From Adineta vaga (Eukaryota > Rotifera): a stretch of DNA of 64,000 nucleotides. The translations under genes were made by a program, and so were the position numbers. The notes beneath the pieces are model-generated. The model had not been told where the DNA came from and did no database searches. It was given only the letters and a program-made list of their open reading frames with translations. The DNA lies in NCBI GenBank assembly GCA_021613535.1, contig CP075492.1, positions 558,001 to 622,000 on the forward strand, in the 5' to 3' direction. Positions 23,372 to 35,286 of this stretch are shown here, piece by piece (position 1 is the first letter of the stretch; each line of letters begins with the position of its first letter).

Positions 23372-26195
23372 ATGACCTTTTCTCTACCAGTCGATTCTCT
23401 CTACCTATCAGGTGATTCATTTTACAACGTTGTTGAACAATTTTGCGGCGATCAAGCAGTAGAATTGCTTAAATTTCAACTGATTGATACCTCTATGAAT
23501 TTACTTGAAGTTGAGGATGTTTTTTCCATTTTGTATTTCGAATCTGATCGCACTGAAGCACTCAAAGAAATATTGGGTTTTCCATGCAAAGATGAATTTG
23601 GTAACTATTCGTTCTTCATTATGCCAGGAATTCGTCTGAAGCTTAACAAGTTTATTCATACACTTCGTTGTCTTTTACCATCTATTGATTCATCGTCAAC
23701 TATTGAACCTTTGATAATATCATCTGATTTAATTCAAAAATATCCATTTTTGATTGATCTTATATATTGTTGTGAATCCAACTTATTACCTGATTTTCTG
23801 CTTGACTTTATTTCGAACATGATTTCTAATTTAACACGAGCAAAAAACGGATATCGTTATAAACAATCGGTCAAGGATTTCGCCACATGTCTTTACATAT
23901 TGGGAGGAAGAACTGTGCATGAATTTGTGCGGATGAATTTGCTTGGATCTGTACCAAGCATACCTAGTCTTCGGGCTGGAATTACATCTGAAAAGAATCA
24001 GTATGTGGAAGGTGAATTTTACTTTGATCGTCTGAAAAATTATATGGATTCTTTCAAATGTACGTAAGCATTTGTCGGAGAAGATTGTACCGGTGTTGTG
24101 CCAAGAATACATTATGATGTTCATTCCAACTGTTTTATAGGATTCACTCTTCCACTTAAAGATGGATTTCCATCCACGTACTACTTTTCTACTAACTCAT
24201 TAGCTGAACTTGAAATGTGGTATAGTAGAATAGATAAAGCGTCTCTCCTAAACGTGCACGTTGTGCAACCTTTATCTCCATTGAATTCAACTCCACCACC
24301 ATCGTTTATTCTTTCAGTCTACGGTACAAACGGGAAGTTTACTGCTCAGGATATTCTTCAACGCTGGTTGAAAATATTTGATTTATGTTTTGAACGAAAT
24401 ATAAGAATATTAGGATTTTCAACTGATTGTGATCCAAGAAGTTTAAATGCGATGCGTAATGCTATGGGTTTTTTTTCAAAATCAGACTTACAATTGGAAG
24501 AACATCAACATCATTTTCACATTTCATCATTAAAAGTTAGTAATCTATTACTGTACTTAGTTTAAAAACAGATATTAAAATACTTTAATCAGTGGTTTGA
24601 TTATTTTTCTTTTATATTGCTTTAGAATAGTTGTTGGTTTTTTCTTAAGCCAAAACAACTTTTTGTTTGCTTTCAAGATCCCGTGCATATTTGCACGAAA
24701 CTTCGCAATCGTCTTTTAGCTCCCGATATTATTTTATTAATTGGAAAAAAACATGCAACTGTTGATTATCTGTTAGAATTAATTGAAAACTATTCAAGAT
24801 TTGATCATGCTTTAACCGTCTCAGATGTACTTGTAAATGATAAACAAAATTACTGTTCTTGAGAGAAAATTTCAAATGAAAATGTTCTTACTTTTCTTAA
24901 AAAAATTCCAAAATCTGAAGCATTACAAGCCTATCTCCACGTAAGATTTTGTTGATTTCTATCTTCATATGACTCTCGAGAAATAATATGATATTTTCTT
25001 ACATGTTTCAGCTACTTTAAGCACCAGATATTTAAGGAAACCGTTTTTTCTAAAATTAATCCTAAATGAATTATAAATTACATTTTTTCTCAAAATCTAT
25101 TGAATATCTGAATTTTTTTATTTAACAATAGCTGATTCGATTTGTTCGTCTGGCATTTATTGTCAAACAAACGGACACTATTGATCGATTATATTACTCG
25201 TGGACCGCGGTATTTATAGTTCGCCTCTGGTCTTCATGGTTAGGAATAACCGACTTTAATGATCTTCAGAAAATAATCTTGGATTTGTTACCGACAAGTT
25301 CTATGAAATCTATTTCGAAATCAGGATTATTTATAACCGTACCAGCTTTATTCTCATTGGAAATGAATGCTCATACTTTGACATACTTGATGGTTCTCGT
25401 CGCTGAAAAAATAATAACTGAAGAAGCTCTGAACATATCACTTTTCAATTCACAAATATGTGAAAACGTTTTCCGCTTAGCACGATCAATGTCTGGACCA
25501 TTCTCCAGCGTGGTGAATTTTTCTATCAATGAATTTCTTCAACGTGTTGAGAAATTGACTGTTCTTAAAAAAATATCAAATGTTCGTCTGATTCAGGCGT
25601 TAATAATCTGCTTTTCCCAAAACATCACAAGCAATCACAGCAAACACATCAATTGCCATCAATGAAGGCAACGAATTATATTACAGAAGAACTTATTGAA
25701 AAAACTGTATTTAGTGCTTATCTTCGTGCTAGCCAAATTCTTTCTGATTGCAATCTATCGATTCTGAATCCCGATGGTAACAGTATATCATTTGAAGAAG
25801 TTAATCAATTAGCTCACCAAAAACTAACAAGATCGCAATGCAAAGCTTTTAGTAAAAAGGATAATCAATCGAACTATGATAAACAAGATGAAGATGAAGA
25901 TCTTCAACAATATCTAAGTCAAAAGCAATCTAGTGGAGTAAATATAATGGATGATGTAGATGAATTGATATTGGATGATGAGTCAGATGCAGACATTTTT
26001 TCAAATGTATCTACTTCAACGTTTAATGGAATGCGAATCTTTGATTCCATCAGTGCACATCAAACTGGATCGTTCTTTCCCGTTGATATAAATGGAGAGA
26101 AAAAATTCTTGCATAAACAAGCGGCAAATTGGTATTTCTCAAAAGCAAAACATACTTTATCATCTGATCGATCAATTAGAGTTCAAAAGAAATAG
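23372..26195 (+). pseudogene. DDE-type transposase relic, P/THAP9-like in its C-terminal motif
   Basis: Coding blocks at 23372-24535, 24625-24940, 25132-25625 and 25653-26195 are separated by two spliceable introns. In-frame stops occur at 24065-24067 and near 24862, and a frameshift lies near 25600. Recognisable pieces are GRTVHEFVRMNL, then EDCTGVVPRIHYD...FIGFTLPL, then ILGFSTDCDPRSLNAMR (a plausible second catalytic Asp), then LFNSQICENVFRLARSMSG. The last resembles the E-containing 'NQDxLENxF' region of P-element/THAP9 transposases. The end, GEKKFLHKQAANWYFSKAK, matches other rotifer proteins of this type from memory. Superfamily assignment is tentative; its identity as a dead transposase is better supported, because terminal inverted repeats surround it. 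Confidence 0.6.
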
Positions 26196-26469
26196 TTTTT
26201 CTATATATTTGTCTTCTAAAAAAAAATATATGCAAACTATTTGCATAATAAAAGATGATCGTTCAATATTCCTATCCTGCCCTTTGATGTAATCGACTAA
26301 GATTCAAATCTTGCAGTCAAAAATATATACACAACAGTTTATTTGTTTTTGAAAAAGGAAAAGAACACCTCGAGTTAATTAAATGATCTCTCTTATATGT
26401 ATATCATACACTACATTAGACAAACTAGAACATGTAAACTGGAGAAGTGAGTAACCAGCTATATCTCTG

Positions 26470-26605
26470 TAAATCGTTTGATGATATCTGATTTACGTGA
26501 TTTTTAAATCAGTTTAAATCAGTTTTAAATCAAAAAAATCGCCTAAACTCATTTTAAATCAGAAAAATCACCTAAACTCATTTTAAATCAATAAATCACA
26601 AATTG
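26470..26605 (-). repeat. Right subterminal TTTAAATCA array of the transposon
   Basis: Units such as CTCATTTTAAATCA with AAAAATCACCTAAA repeat three to four times before the right terminus. In inverted orientation they parallel the left array. Confidence 0.7.
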
Positions 26606-26635
26606 TTTTTTCCCCCTTGGTACAAACTTTCATGT

Positions 26636-26658
26636 NNNNNNNNNNNNNNNNNNNNNNN
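26636..26658. other. Assembly gap of 23 N
   Basis: Twenty-three unknown bases, the same length as the gap at 46076-46098, so it is a scaffolding placeholder and not a measured length. Confidence 0.99.
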
Positions 26659-27020
26659 TTTCAAATAAACAGTTAAATCCAATGATTCCAAAATATCATG
26701 CTTGAGAGTGAGAGAAGAATCAAAGCATGCGCAAATAAACAAATAGATTACGTGCTATACTCATTTATCTCACAAAATACATGCAATAGAAACAATATTA
26801 AATGCAGAAAGAAAAAAATATATATATGACTCACACACTCATAATATGAGTACGTACGACGAAGAATGGATATGCTTATCTGGAAGAATTCAAATGATAT
26901 CTGACTGCGTTAGAAGATTTCCAGAAACTAGAATATATGTATATTGTTTTTTTCTAACAGAAATTTGTATGAAATGATGATAGAAAAAATCATTGCATTC
27001 TTGGTTGATGTGAAACATAA
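26659..27020. other. Intergenic, no gene seen
   Basis: AT-rich sequence right of the gap without coding sense or recognisable repeats. Confidence 0.45.
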
Positions 27021-27063
27021 AGTGGGTGTGGGTTAACAATATAGCCTCACCCACACCCTCAAG
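27021..27063. repeat. Telomere-like hairpin (family member 2)
   Basis: Left arm AGTGGGTGTGGGTT, right arm CACCCACACCCTCAAG, with a loop of about 15 bases. It lies 9 bases upstream of the probable start of the receptor pseudogene. Confidence 0.7.
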
Positions 27064-27072
27064 ATGTTCCTG

Positions 27073-30000
27073 ATGAAGCTCCTATATTATTTTTGCATCA
27101 GACGACTTTCTATTGCCTTCAAACATTAGAAGAAAATAGCGTTATGGAAGACTTGGTTTTTCCAAATACTATTGATTCTAATTTTACTTTTGCCAAGTTA
27201 AAAGAGGGAAATATCACTAGTGAAATGTTACTTGGATGGTCCGCTTCCATTGATTTGGCTGAACGATATGAAATATTTTTGAATAACGATTCAAACTCTT
27301 TGTCTTCGAGGGAAATGTTATTTTATAATTGCACATCACCATGGTTTGGACCTTTATGTCGTTTTACATTCGATTATCAAATGGCTGAATCATTCTATGG
27401 TATTGTTCTGTCAAGTTTTCGATCAAAAACGATAAAGCAGAATAGTCTCGGGACATGTTATCAACATCTAAGTTGTCAAACAAAATTGTCATATTTGGAT
27501 TGGCGCGAGATTTGCAATGGACAAAGTGAATGTTTAGATGGTTCTGATGAAAACAATTGTTGGCAGCTTGAAGTGAATCAATGTGGTGATGAGGAATTTC
27601 GATGTCATAATGGTCTATGTATTCCAATAGAATTTTTTCATGACGACAGAGGCCATCCAGATTGTTTGGATAGAACAGATGAGAAAGAGCTAGGCAGGCG
27701 ATCTAACGCTGGATGTTATTCTAATCCTACGTTTCGGTGCGAAGAACATACGTGCAGATCAGTGCAAAGAGATTTGCCATGCGGTCATGGACAATGCACG
27801 AATAAGATCAATAGATGTGCTAATCGTCGTACCTCTCATTTCCCTGCTGACTTCTGCTCGAAAGCTGCGGCTTGTTTTATGGAACTCTACTATTTAGTCG
27901 ATCGTGAATGGTGTAGAAATATCCGCGCAAATTTAAGCTGTATAAAAGACAATTGCTCAATGTTTTATGAATTTTGGTATATTTCTCTCCTCTTGGCACA
28001 TGTAAGCTTGATGTTTTCAAATTTAACAGTCGAATCGGGCCAGTTTCCTGAACCGGAAATTCTGTGTTATGATGAAAAGCTGTGTGCAGACTTCCTTCCG
28101 GCTACGGTACATTTGAACGAGTTGACTTGCCGACATTTTAACTTGACGTTGAAAAATGTACGTCCATCTGATTATTTGGAAAAACTCGTCAACTATATTA
28201 AACCTTTTTTTACGGATTTCCCGGCAACGTCTTGTTGATGGTATTGCAGATTGTCCATTTAATGATGATGAAACATTCAATGAAAGTTGTTTATTGAGTG
28301 ATATTCGACAACGTTTTAAGTGTTACTCAAATGGACATGAAAAGTGTTTCGCATCATTAATCATTGAAGATGGAAAGGCAGTTTGCACAAATAGCGAAGA
28401 CGAAATCATTAATAATTTTTTTACTCGAACTTCTGTATATTTTCAAACGGTATGCGATGGAACAACAGACGTGTCACCTGTCTTATTAGATAAAGAAAAT
28501 GAAACGGATGAGACAAAATGTGAAGATTGGCCATGTAATAATAGTTATACAAGATGTAATAAATATTGGCAGTGTAAAAATGGAATTGACGAAGTCAATT
28601 GTCTACCTTCAACTTGTCCTGTACTTCAACATAGTTGTGTTTTTCCTAATGACATATCAAATGTGTCTTGTTTACCAATTAATCAAGCTGGTGATGGTAC
28701 TGATAATTGTCTTGGTGGAACAGATGAACGAAGATCTTATTCGACGCAAACTAATGTTGGTGTCGAATACTACTTTCATTGTTGGAATGAGTCGAAATAT
28801 ATTGGGGTCGCTAAACTTTGCAAGAATGCGAAAGACTGTAAGTTTAATGATGATGAATCTTTTTGTAAGAACTTCAAACCTTCTGGACTAACGTATTGCA
28901 CTTTCCCGCTGACAAATGTCGAATCATTTCTCTGTAAAAATAGAGCTGTCTTTCGACCAGCAAAACTGTATTTCAAAATACACAATATGCAAAGTTACCC
29001 ACTATCGTTAAATGTTGAAAGCAGTACACATTTTTCTAAAATTTCGGATCATTTGATATCTAAAAATGTAAGACATTACATGCCAAATAATTTCGCATGG
29101 TGGTGTAACCCAGGAGTGTCTATTCGAATTCGAATGGCTGGTAATACTTCAAATTTGTATTGTCTTTGTCCATCAAGTTATTCTGGAGACAGATGTCAAT
29201 ATCAAAATCAACGTGTTAGCCTCACAGTTCAGATTCGTGTATCATCAGACTGGCATGCTGTATTCATTTTCCTTATTACTCTAATTGATCATAAAAGAAA
29301 TATCCAATCACATGATCATATTGAATATTTACCTATTCAAGAATGTCGAAATAAGTTCAACATCTATTTACTCTATTCAATAAAAGCAAAAAACTTATCA
29401 GAATCTTATTTCGTACAAATTGATGTATTCAATCAAGTGATACTCAAATATCGGGCTAGTTGGATTTTTCCACTGCGATTTCCGTTCCTTCCTGTACATA
29501 GTCTACCCGTTTCACTTAAAGTTCCTCTGTCAAGTATGAAAATTCGACATAAATGTAACTGTGCAGCAGGCTTCGTTTGTATCAGTGATTCAATCTGTTT
29601 ATGTCCACCTGGTCGATTTAGACGAGAGTGTCATTTATTTCACCATTCATCAAATTCTAAACTCTGTCTCAATGGTGGACTTTATGTACCAAAAGATATA
29701 CGACACGTATTGAGCGATTCGAAGGATTATATATGTATTTGTACGGAAGAATATAACGGAATCCATTGTGAAGAGAAAAAAAGACAAAGTCGAATTAATA
29801 TATCGTTTCATCGTAAAGTGCCTATTCCGTCATTCTTACTAATTCATTACGTAACTATTTTTGATAACAAAAAAAAATCAAAGAAAAGCGTTTTTAAAAA
29901 ATCGGACCCTCTCAGTATTCATTGGTAGTCTACGTTTCAGATCCGTTCAATATTGCCTTTGTAGAAATGTCTAATCGATATTATCTCATCGTTCTTATAG

Positions 30001-31250
30001 AAACATCTATTGTTTCGGCAAATATGTCTACAGAAATCATCGCTGCTCATCGCTGTCGATCTATTGGTGAACTCTTCAATGAGACGTTTGCTAATCAACA
30101 TTTATTAAAGAGTATCAAATCTTATCACATGCCATGTAAAGAACTCTCTGAATTAGTTTGTTTTTATGATAAAGTTCACTTCTGTTTTTGCAATCTCGAT
30201 CGACAAGCCAATTGTTTTGAATTTGATCATAGAATAAACTATACCTGTGAAGAACATCAATTCTGTGAAAACAAAGGTAGCTGTCTTCAAGATGATCCAA
30301 AATGTCCAACACCGCCAATTTGTGGCTGTCATCAATGTTACTTTGGATCGAGATGTCAGTTGTCTACGAAAGGAGCGACCATTTCATTGGATACTATTCT
30401 AGGATATCATATTGGTCATAGAACTGTGATAAGTGGCCATATCAGTTGCCACAGTTATGTTCACCTTAGGTTTTACAAACAGTTTTCTATCTTTTCTAAC
30501 TTTTAAAGGAGAAGAAACTCGTAAAGTTGGTTGTGGTATTTATCTTTTTGTTTCGTCTGTTTTATCTCTGGTGATTGTTATAGTATTGACACTGAGGTTT
30601 TGTCTTCTTCTAGCATCACAAATAGGTTCAATCAACAACCTTTCATTTTTATACGTTCAATGCGTATTCATAGACTTTTCTCTTCGATGTCTTTTAAGCA
30701 TTAGTGATTGGCTTAGTGCTTGTGTCGCCTTTGAACGAGCTGTCAATGTTTCAAAAGGAATACATTTTGATAAATCAAAAAGTGAACAAAAGGCTAAATA
30801 GATCATTTGAATTGTTCCTCTTTTCACAATTTCTAGCTATATATATGATCCGCTTAGTCGTCATTTAATTGATGATCAAGAAGAACAACGTACATGGTGT
30901 CTAAATAAATATTCATCATCTCTATAAATATTCGATTGGGTGATAAATATTGTTCATCTTCTCTTCTTCCATTCTTGATTAATTGTATCTCTGCTGTAAC
31001 CGTTATTATAAGTACAGCCCGTATCCGGTCGAACTCTCAGGAGAAAAAAGCCTTAAAGAACATTTGCGGGAACAAATTAAAATTCATCAACATCTGCTCA
31101 TCTCACCAGCGATTCTAGTTGTATTAGGTTTACCGCGTCTAATTATATTACTTACATTCCAACGATGATGACATTTATCGTTTTTGTATTACCATCACAG
31201 ACGTATGAAAAACAATTCGTTGAATCAATTAGACTTATTCGACAACGATA
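27073..31250 (+). pseudogene. Decayed LDL-A/EGF ectodomain receptor with seven-helix C-terminus
   Basis: A signal-peptide-like start (MKLLYYFCIRRLSIAF) at 27073 shifts frame almost at once into 27093-28238. That block holds LDL-receptor class A modules (CNGQSECLDGSDENNC; CGDEEFRCHNGLCIP). The frame then shifts to 28156-29928 (more LDL-A modules, EGF-like CLCPSSYSGDRCQ), then to 29922-30420 (EGF-like CGCHQCYFGSRCQ). It finally reaches a rhodopsin-like 7TM block from 30513: VGCGIYLFVSSVLSLVI, then SISDWLSACVAFERA. Stops interrupt the 7TM part at about 30799 and 30808, and further shifts follow to the end, LPSQTYEKQFVESIRLI, near 31245. This layout is a known bdelloid chimaeric receptor type. 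With at least five lesions it is not functional. Confidence 0.78.
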
Positions 31251-31676
31251 GACTAATGTTAATATGACAATATTTTACACTTTGTATATTTGCGAAAATA
31301 AAACAATCTTGAAAGTGCGTGTGTGAGTGTGTGTGATGATCAGGAGAATAACCACACCCACACCCTCATTGATCATAACAATCGAATTAATTTTTGAATT
31401 CATTACTTTCATACAATATTGATTTTTTTCATTGTCTTGCACAGAATATTCAAGTTTCAAGTACTCCATAAGAATAAATTTCTTCCTCATATATGTAATT
31501 TTTCTTCCTTTCTATGATTTGCTAATAGTAACCGTATATACAGTATACATTTAGTCGATTGACTGTGACGATAGAACGCAAAAAAAAACCCTACGATTGA
31601 TAAATATAAATAGGCGTTTTCATAAAAGAAAAAGAACCATCATTGATCGTATTGATATATCGGAAGTAAAAATAAA
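31251..31676. other. Intergenic between receptor relic and SDHA
   Basis: Holds the telomere-like hairpin at 31308-31371 and otherwise AT-rich sequence that would include the SDHA promoter; no motif can be supported. Confidence 0.5.
31308..31371. repeat. Telomere-like hairpin (family member 3)
   Basis: Left arm CTTGAAAGTGCGTGTGTGAG, right arm CCACACCCACACCCTCATTG. The left arm is more decayed than the right. Confidence 0.6.
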
Positions 31677-34159
31677 ATGAGCTTTCTATTGAAAATTCCC
31701 AAATTAATACGTTTTAATGTAAGTATATTTTTTCTAAAATAAAAAAAAGAACAAATTTTCGATTTATTTTTAGTCTATATCACGTTCATTTGCTGTTAAT
31801 ATTTCTCAAAAATATAATATTGATGCAAAACATACAACAAACACACATGTACGATGGAATATTCATTCATTTATTTTTCCTTCTTCTTCTTTTTGTATTT
31901 TATTTTTCCTATTAAATTACTTCAAAATATAAAATAATCGATCATGTCTATGATGCTGTTATTGTTGGTGCTGGTGGTGCTGGTCTTCGTGCTGCATATG
32001 GTTTATCATCAAGCGGTTTTAAAACTGCAGTTATCAGTAAATTATTTCCTACACGTAGTCATACAGTTGCTGCTCAAGGTGGTATCAATGCTGCATTAGG
32101 TAATATGGAACATGATGATTGGCGATGGCATATGTATGATACAGTTAAGGGTTCTGATTGGCTTGGTGATCAGGATGCTATACAATATATGACTCAAGAA
32201 GCCCCACGTGCTATTATAGAAGTATGAAAAATTTCAATTCAATAATCTTTGATTTATTTATTCTTTTTCTCTGTAAAGCTTGAAAATATTGGTTTGCCAT
32301 TTAGTCGAAAATCAGATGGAAAAATTCTACAACGACCTTTTGGTGGTCATACATATAATTATGGTCTTGGTGGAAAAGCACGTCGTTGTTGTTGCGTTTC
32401 TGATCGTACCGGTCATGCTATGTTACATACACTTTATGGCGAAGTAAATATAAAACATTGAAATTTAAATTTAGAAAAAAAGTATTTCTTTATTTTTATA
32501 GTCAATGAAATATGATACAGATTATTTTATTGAATATTTTGCACTTGATTTATTTATGAATCAAGATAATACACAATGTCTTGGTCTTATTGCATTAAAT
32601 CTTGAAGATGGTAGTCTTCATCGATTTCGAGCGAATAATATTGTTTTAGCTACTGGGTAAAAAGAAAAACAAATATGAATTCTTTCGATATATTTATGAT
32701 TTTAGTGGGTATGGACGAGCATATTTTTCATGTACGTCAGCTCATACATGTACTGGAGATGGTAATGCAATGATTACTCGCGCTGGTCTAACAAATCAAG
32801 ATTTAGAATTTGTCCAATTTCATCCAACTGGTTATTTTGATTGTATCGAATTGTAAAATTATGTTAAAGAAAATGTTTTCCTTTTCCAGGTATTATTGGA
32901 GCAGGTTGTCTTATAACAGAAGGCGCTCGTGCTGAAGGTGGTTTTCTTGTTAATAGTAATGGTGAACGTTTTATGGAACGTTATGCACCAGATTTAAAAG
33001 ATCTTGCTTCACGTGATATTGTATCACGTTCAATAGCAACCGAAATTCGTAATGGACGGTATGATATTGCTTCTGAAAGATTTTTCTTTATTTGATTTCT
33101 TTCAATAGGGGTGTTGGAAATTATAAAGATCATATTTATCTTCAATTAAGTCATTTAGATCCAAAAATATTGGATGAAAATTTACTAGGTATTAGTGAAA
33201 CTGCACACATATTTTGTGGCATAGATGTAAAAAAAGAACCAATACCTGTTATACCAACGGTTCATTATAATATGGGTGGTATTCCAACAAATTATAAAGG
33301 TCAAGTTATACAATACAAAGATGGAAAAGATATTATCATTAAAGGTTTATATGCAGCGGGTGAAGCTGCATGTGTTAGTGTTCATGGTGCTAATCGACTT
33401 GGAGCAAATTCTTTATTAGATCTTGTTGTATTTGGACGAGCATGTGCAATAACAATTGCAGAAGAAAATAAACCAGGAGAAATCTCTTCAGAACTCCCAT
33501 TAGTATTATTAGAAACTAGAATAGAATAATAAGAAATCATTTGTTAAAATATATTTTAGGATGCTGGTCAAATATCAATTGAAAATTTGGATAGACTTAG
33601 AAATGCTAATGGTTCAATATCAACAGCAAAACTTCGTTTAAAAATGCAAATGACAATGGAAGAGCATGCAGCTGTCTTTCGTGATGGTGAAACGTTAAGA
33701 AAAGGTTGTAAATTAATGGATAATATCTTTCAAGAACAAAAAGATCTACAATTAAAAGATCGTGGAATTATTTGGAATACAGATTTAATTGAAACACTTG
33801 AATTACAAAATTTATTACTCAATGCTATGCAAACAATTTATGGAGCAGAAGCACGAGAAGAAAGTCGTGGTGCACATGCAAGAGACGATTTTCGTGTAAG
33901 AGAGAGAAAAAAGATAATTTTTATTTGAAAATCATTTTTTGTTTAGAAAAGAATTGATGAATATGATTATTCAAACATAGAAAAGAATCCAATTACTAAT
34001 CAAAAAAAGAAACCAATTGAAAAACATTGGCGTAAACATACATTATCTTATACTGATCCTTCAACTGGAAAAACAATATTAACATATAGACCTGTTATTG
34101 ATAAAACATTAGATGAAAATATTTGTAAATCAATACCACCAATACCTCGTGTTTATTAA
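31677..34159 (+). CDS. SDHA: Succinate dehydrogenase flavoprotein subunit, mitochondrial (one splice acceptor missing)
   Basis: SDHA oxidises succinate to fumarate in complex II. Exons: 31677-31718, 31774-31848, about 31925-32221, 32279-32443, 32502-32656, 32706-32830, 32890-33058, 33109-33502, 33560-33895 and 33947-34159. The first two encode a basic, serine-rich mitochondrial presequence. The FAD fold [17 protein letters not shown], the covalent-FAD histidine in [10 protein letters not shown], the active-site block [15 protein letters not shown] and the C-terminal [11 protein letters not shown] are present. All introns after exon 3 are GT-AG and phase-consistent. The exception is intron 2: no AG dinucleotide occurs between the donor at 31849 and the FAD motif, so exon 3 cannot be joined canonically. 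This is either a lesion in one allele or copy, or a sequencing error. The rest looks under constraint. Confidence 0.9.
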
Positions 34160-34317
34160 AAAAAGAAAAGAAAAAGTTTTCGGATAATAGATGAAAAACA
34201 TTTTTTATTCAAAAATTCATTTTAATCATGAATTGGAATTAAATAATAAATAATAAATAACTGTTGATTGCATTTCATAATATTTCAGTGAAAAAAAAAC
34301 TTTGAAAAGAAAAACTA
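34160..34317. other. SDHA 3' flank
   Basis: AT-rich with several AATAAA words near 34240-34255, likely the polyadenylation region. Confidence 0.5.
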
Positions 34318-34370
34318 GGGTGTGAGTGTGAGTCTGAATCTAACACAAACACCCGCACCCACCCTCAATA
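34318..34370. repeat. Telomere-like hairpin (family member 4), abutting retroelement fragment
   Basis: Left arm GGGTGTGAGTGTGAGT, right arm ACACCCGCACCCACCCTCAAT. It ends within a few bases of the first recognisable RT codons of the Athena-type fragment. Confidence 0.65.
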
Positions 34371-35213
34371 GTTGGTAGTACAATGGGCTCTGCATTTTCT
34401 TTAACGCTGGCAAATATTTTCATGTGGAAATGGGAAAAGGCATTTGCTCATAGATAAGCAGCTTCGAATGAAATCTATGGCCGGTACGTCTCATTCTTTG
34501 ATTTGAATGTTATCCTAGGCATTTATGTATCTTTTTGTTTACTTCGAACGAATCATTTGGACAAAATTAATGAAATGTTAGATAGAGCCAACAATTTTCA
34601 TCCAAATATTAAACTTGTACGTCAAATTGATTCATGCGTTTCATTTCTGGATCTCCACGTCGAAAATAAGAACGGCGTTTTGGTAACATCAGTACACCAC
34701 AAAGAAGCAGCTCAATCATACGTTGTACCATTTACATCTGATCATCCAAAGCATGTCTACCGAAATGTGATAAGTACAGCTCTACTATGAGCAGTTCGAT
34801 ATTCATCAACACTACTAGCATTCGAAGAAGAACGACGGTGCATCGATTTAATGTTATTATTTAATAGGTAAGTTTTCAGTCCACATTAAAACTAGCCATA
34901 GAAATGTTCATTCTTTCAGATATCCGCCACGATTTATCCATACTCAAATAAATCAATTTTTTCGGCAAAATAAACTCATAGTAACTTTTGACGACATGGG
35001 TGGCGATGAAACCGATTTCAAAATTTTACGTCATCAGTAATTAAAACAACCAATCATGTCTAAAAAAACAATGGTGCACTCTAGAAATTTTTTTCCCTAT
35101 AATCATTCGTCAACAAAAAGATTTATTCTTTCTAGTAAAAGTCTAAACTACCTGATGAGATCCTTCAGTGAGGTCGAAACGCGTCTTGCTTTGCTTTGAC
35201 TCACACCCACACT
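34371..35213 (+). mobile_element. 3' end of a Penelope-like (Athena/Terminon) retroelement: RT remnant, hammerhead core, C-rich repeats
   Basis: Coding remnants in order: MGSAFSLTLANIFMWKW, NEIYGRYV (where YIDD would follow, here lost), FHPNIKLVRQIDSCVSFLDL, SVHHKEAAQSYVVPFTSDHP and YPPRFIHTQINQFF. These match the RT core-to-thumb region of Penelope-like elements. Stops occur at about 34456 and 34788-34790. A spliceable 52-nt intron (34868-34919) lies before YPPRF; retained introns are a known peculiarity of this class. At 35152-35185 there is a hammerhead core, followed at 35201-35213 by TCACACCCACACT, complementary to the telomeric G-strand. That order is the described 3' end of Terminons. 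It is 5'-truncated and dead. Confidence 0.78.
35140..35200 (+). ncRNA. Hammerhead ribozyme core at the retroelement 3' end
   Basis: CTGATGA at 35152-35158, a stem II of four pairs (GATC/GGTC with one G-U), CGAAAC at 35175-35180, then GCGTC with cleavage triplet GTC at 35183-35185. All core bases of a hammerhead are present. Stem III is the short ACGCGT palindrome typical of retroelement hammerheads, which fold best as dimers. Stem I pairing is poor, so activity is doubtful. Confidence 0.65.
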
Positions 35214-35286
35214 CTTACAAAGGACAAAATCTAGATCACGATTCACTTTCTTTATCGTCAGTTCACACTCAAGGTTTTGTGAGCTG

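Larger units (their letters stand above)
21689..26619 (+). mobile_element. Decayed 4.9-kb DNA transposon with terminal inverted repeats
   Basis: The left end is CAAGGGGGAAAAAAC at 21689 and the right end is its complement GTTTTTTCCCCCTTG ending at 26619. Inside each end lies an array of TTTAAATCA/AAATAAATCA units (about 21700-21880 and 26490-26600), which are subterminal repeats. Between them is a multi-exon transposase relic with two in-frame stops and a frameshift, and a small basic protein frame. No clear target duplication could be read. The 23-N gap begins 17 bases outside the right end. Confidence 0.72.

Noticed and set aside
27069-27077. CTGATGAAG next to a telomere-like hairpin as a further hammerhead
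   Set aside because: No GAAA follows at a suitable distance, so the ribozyme core is incomplete.
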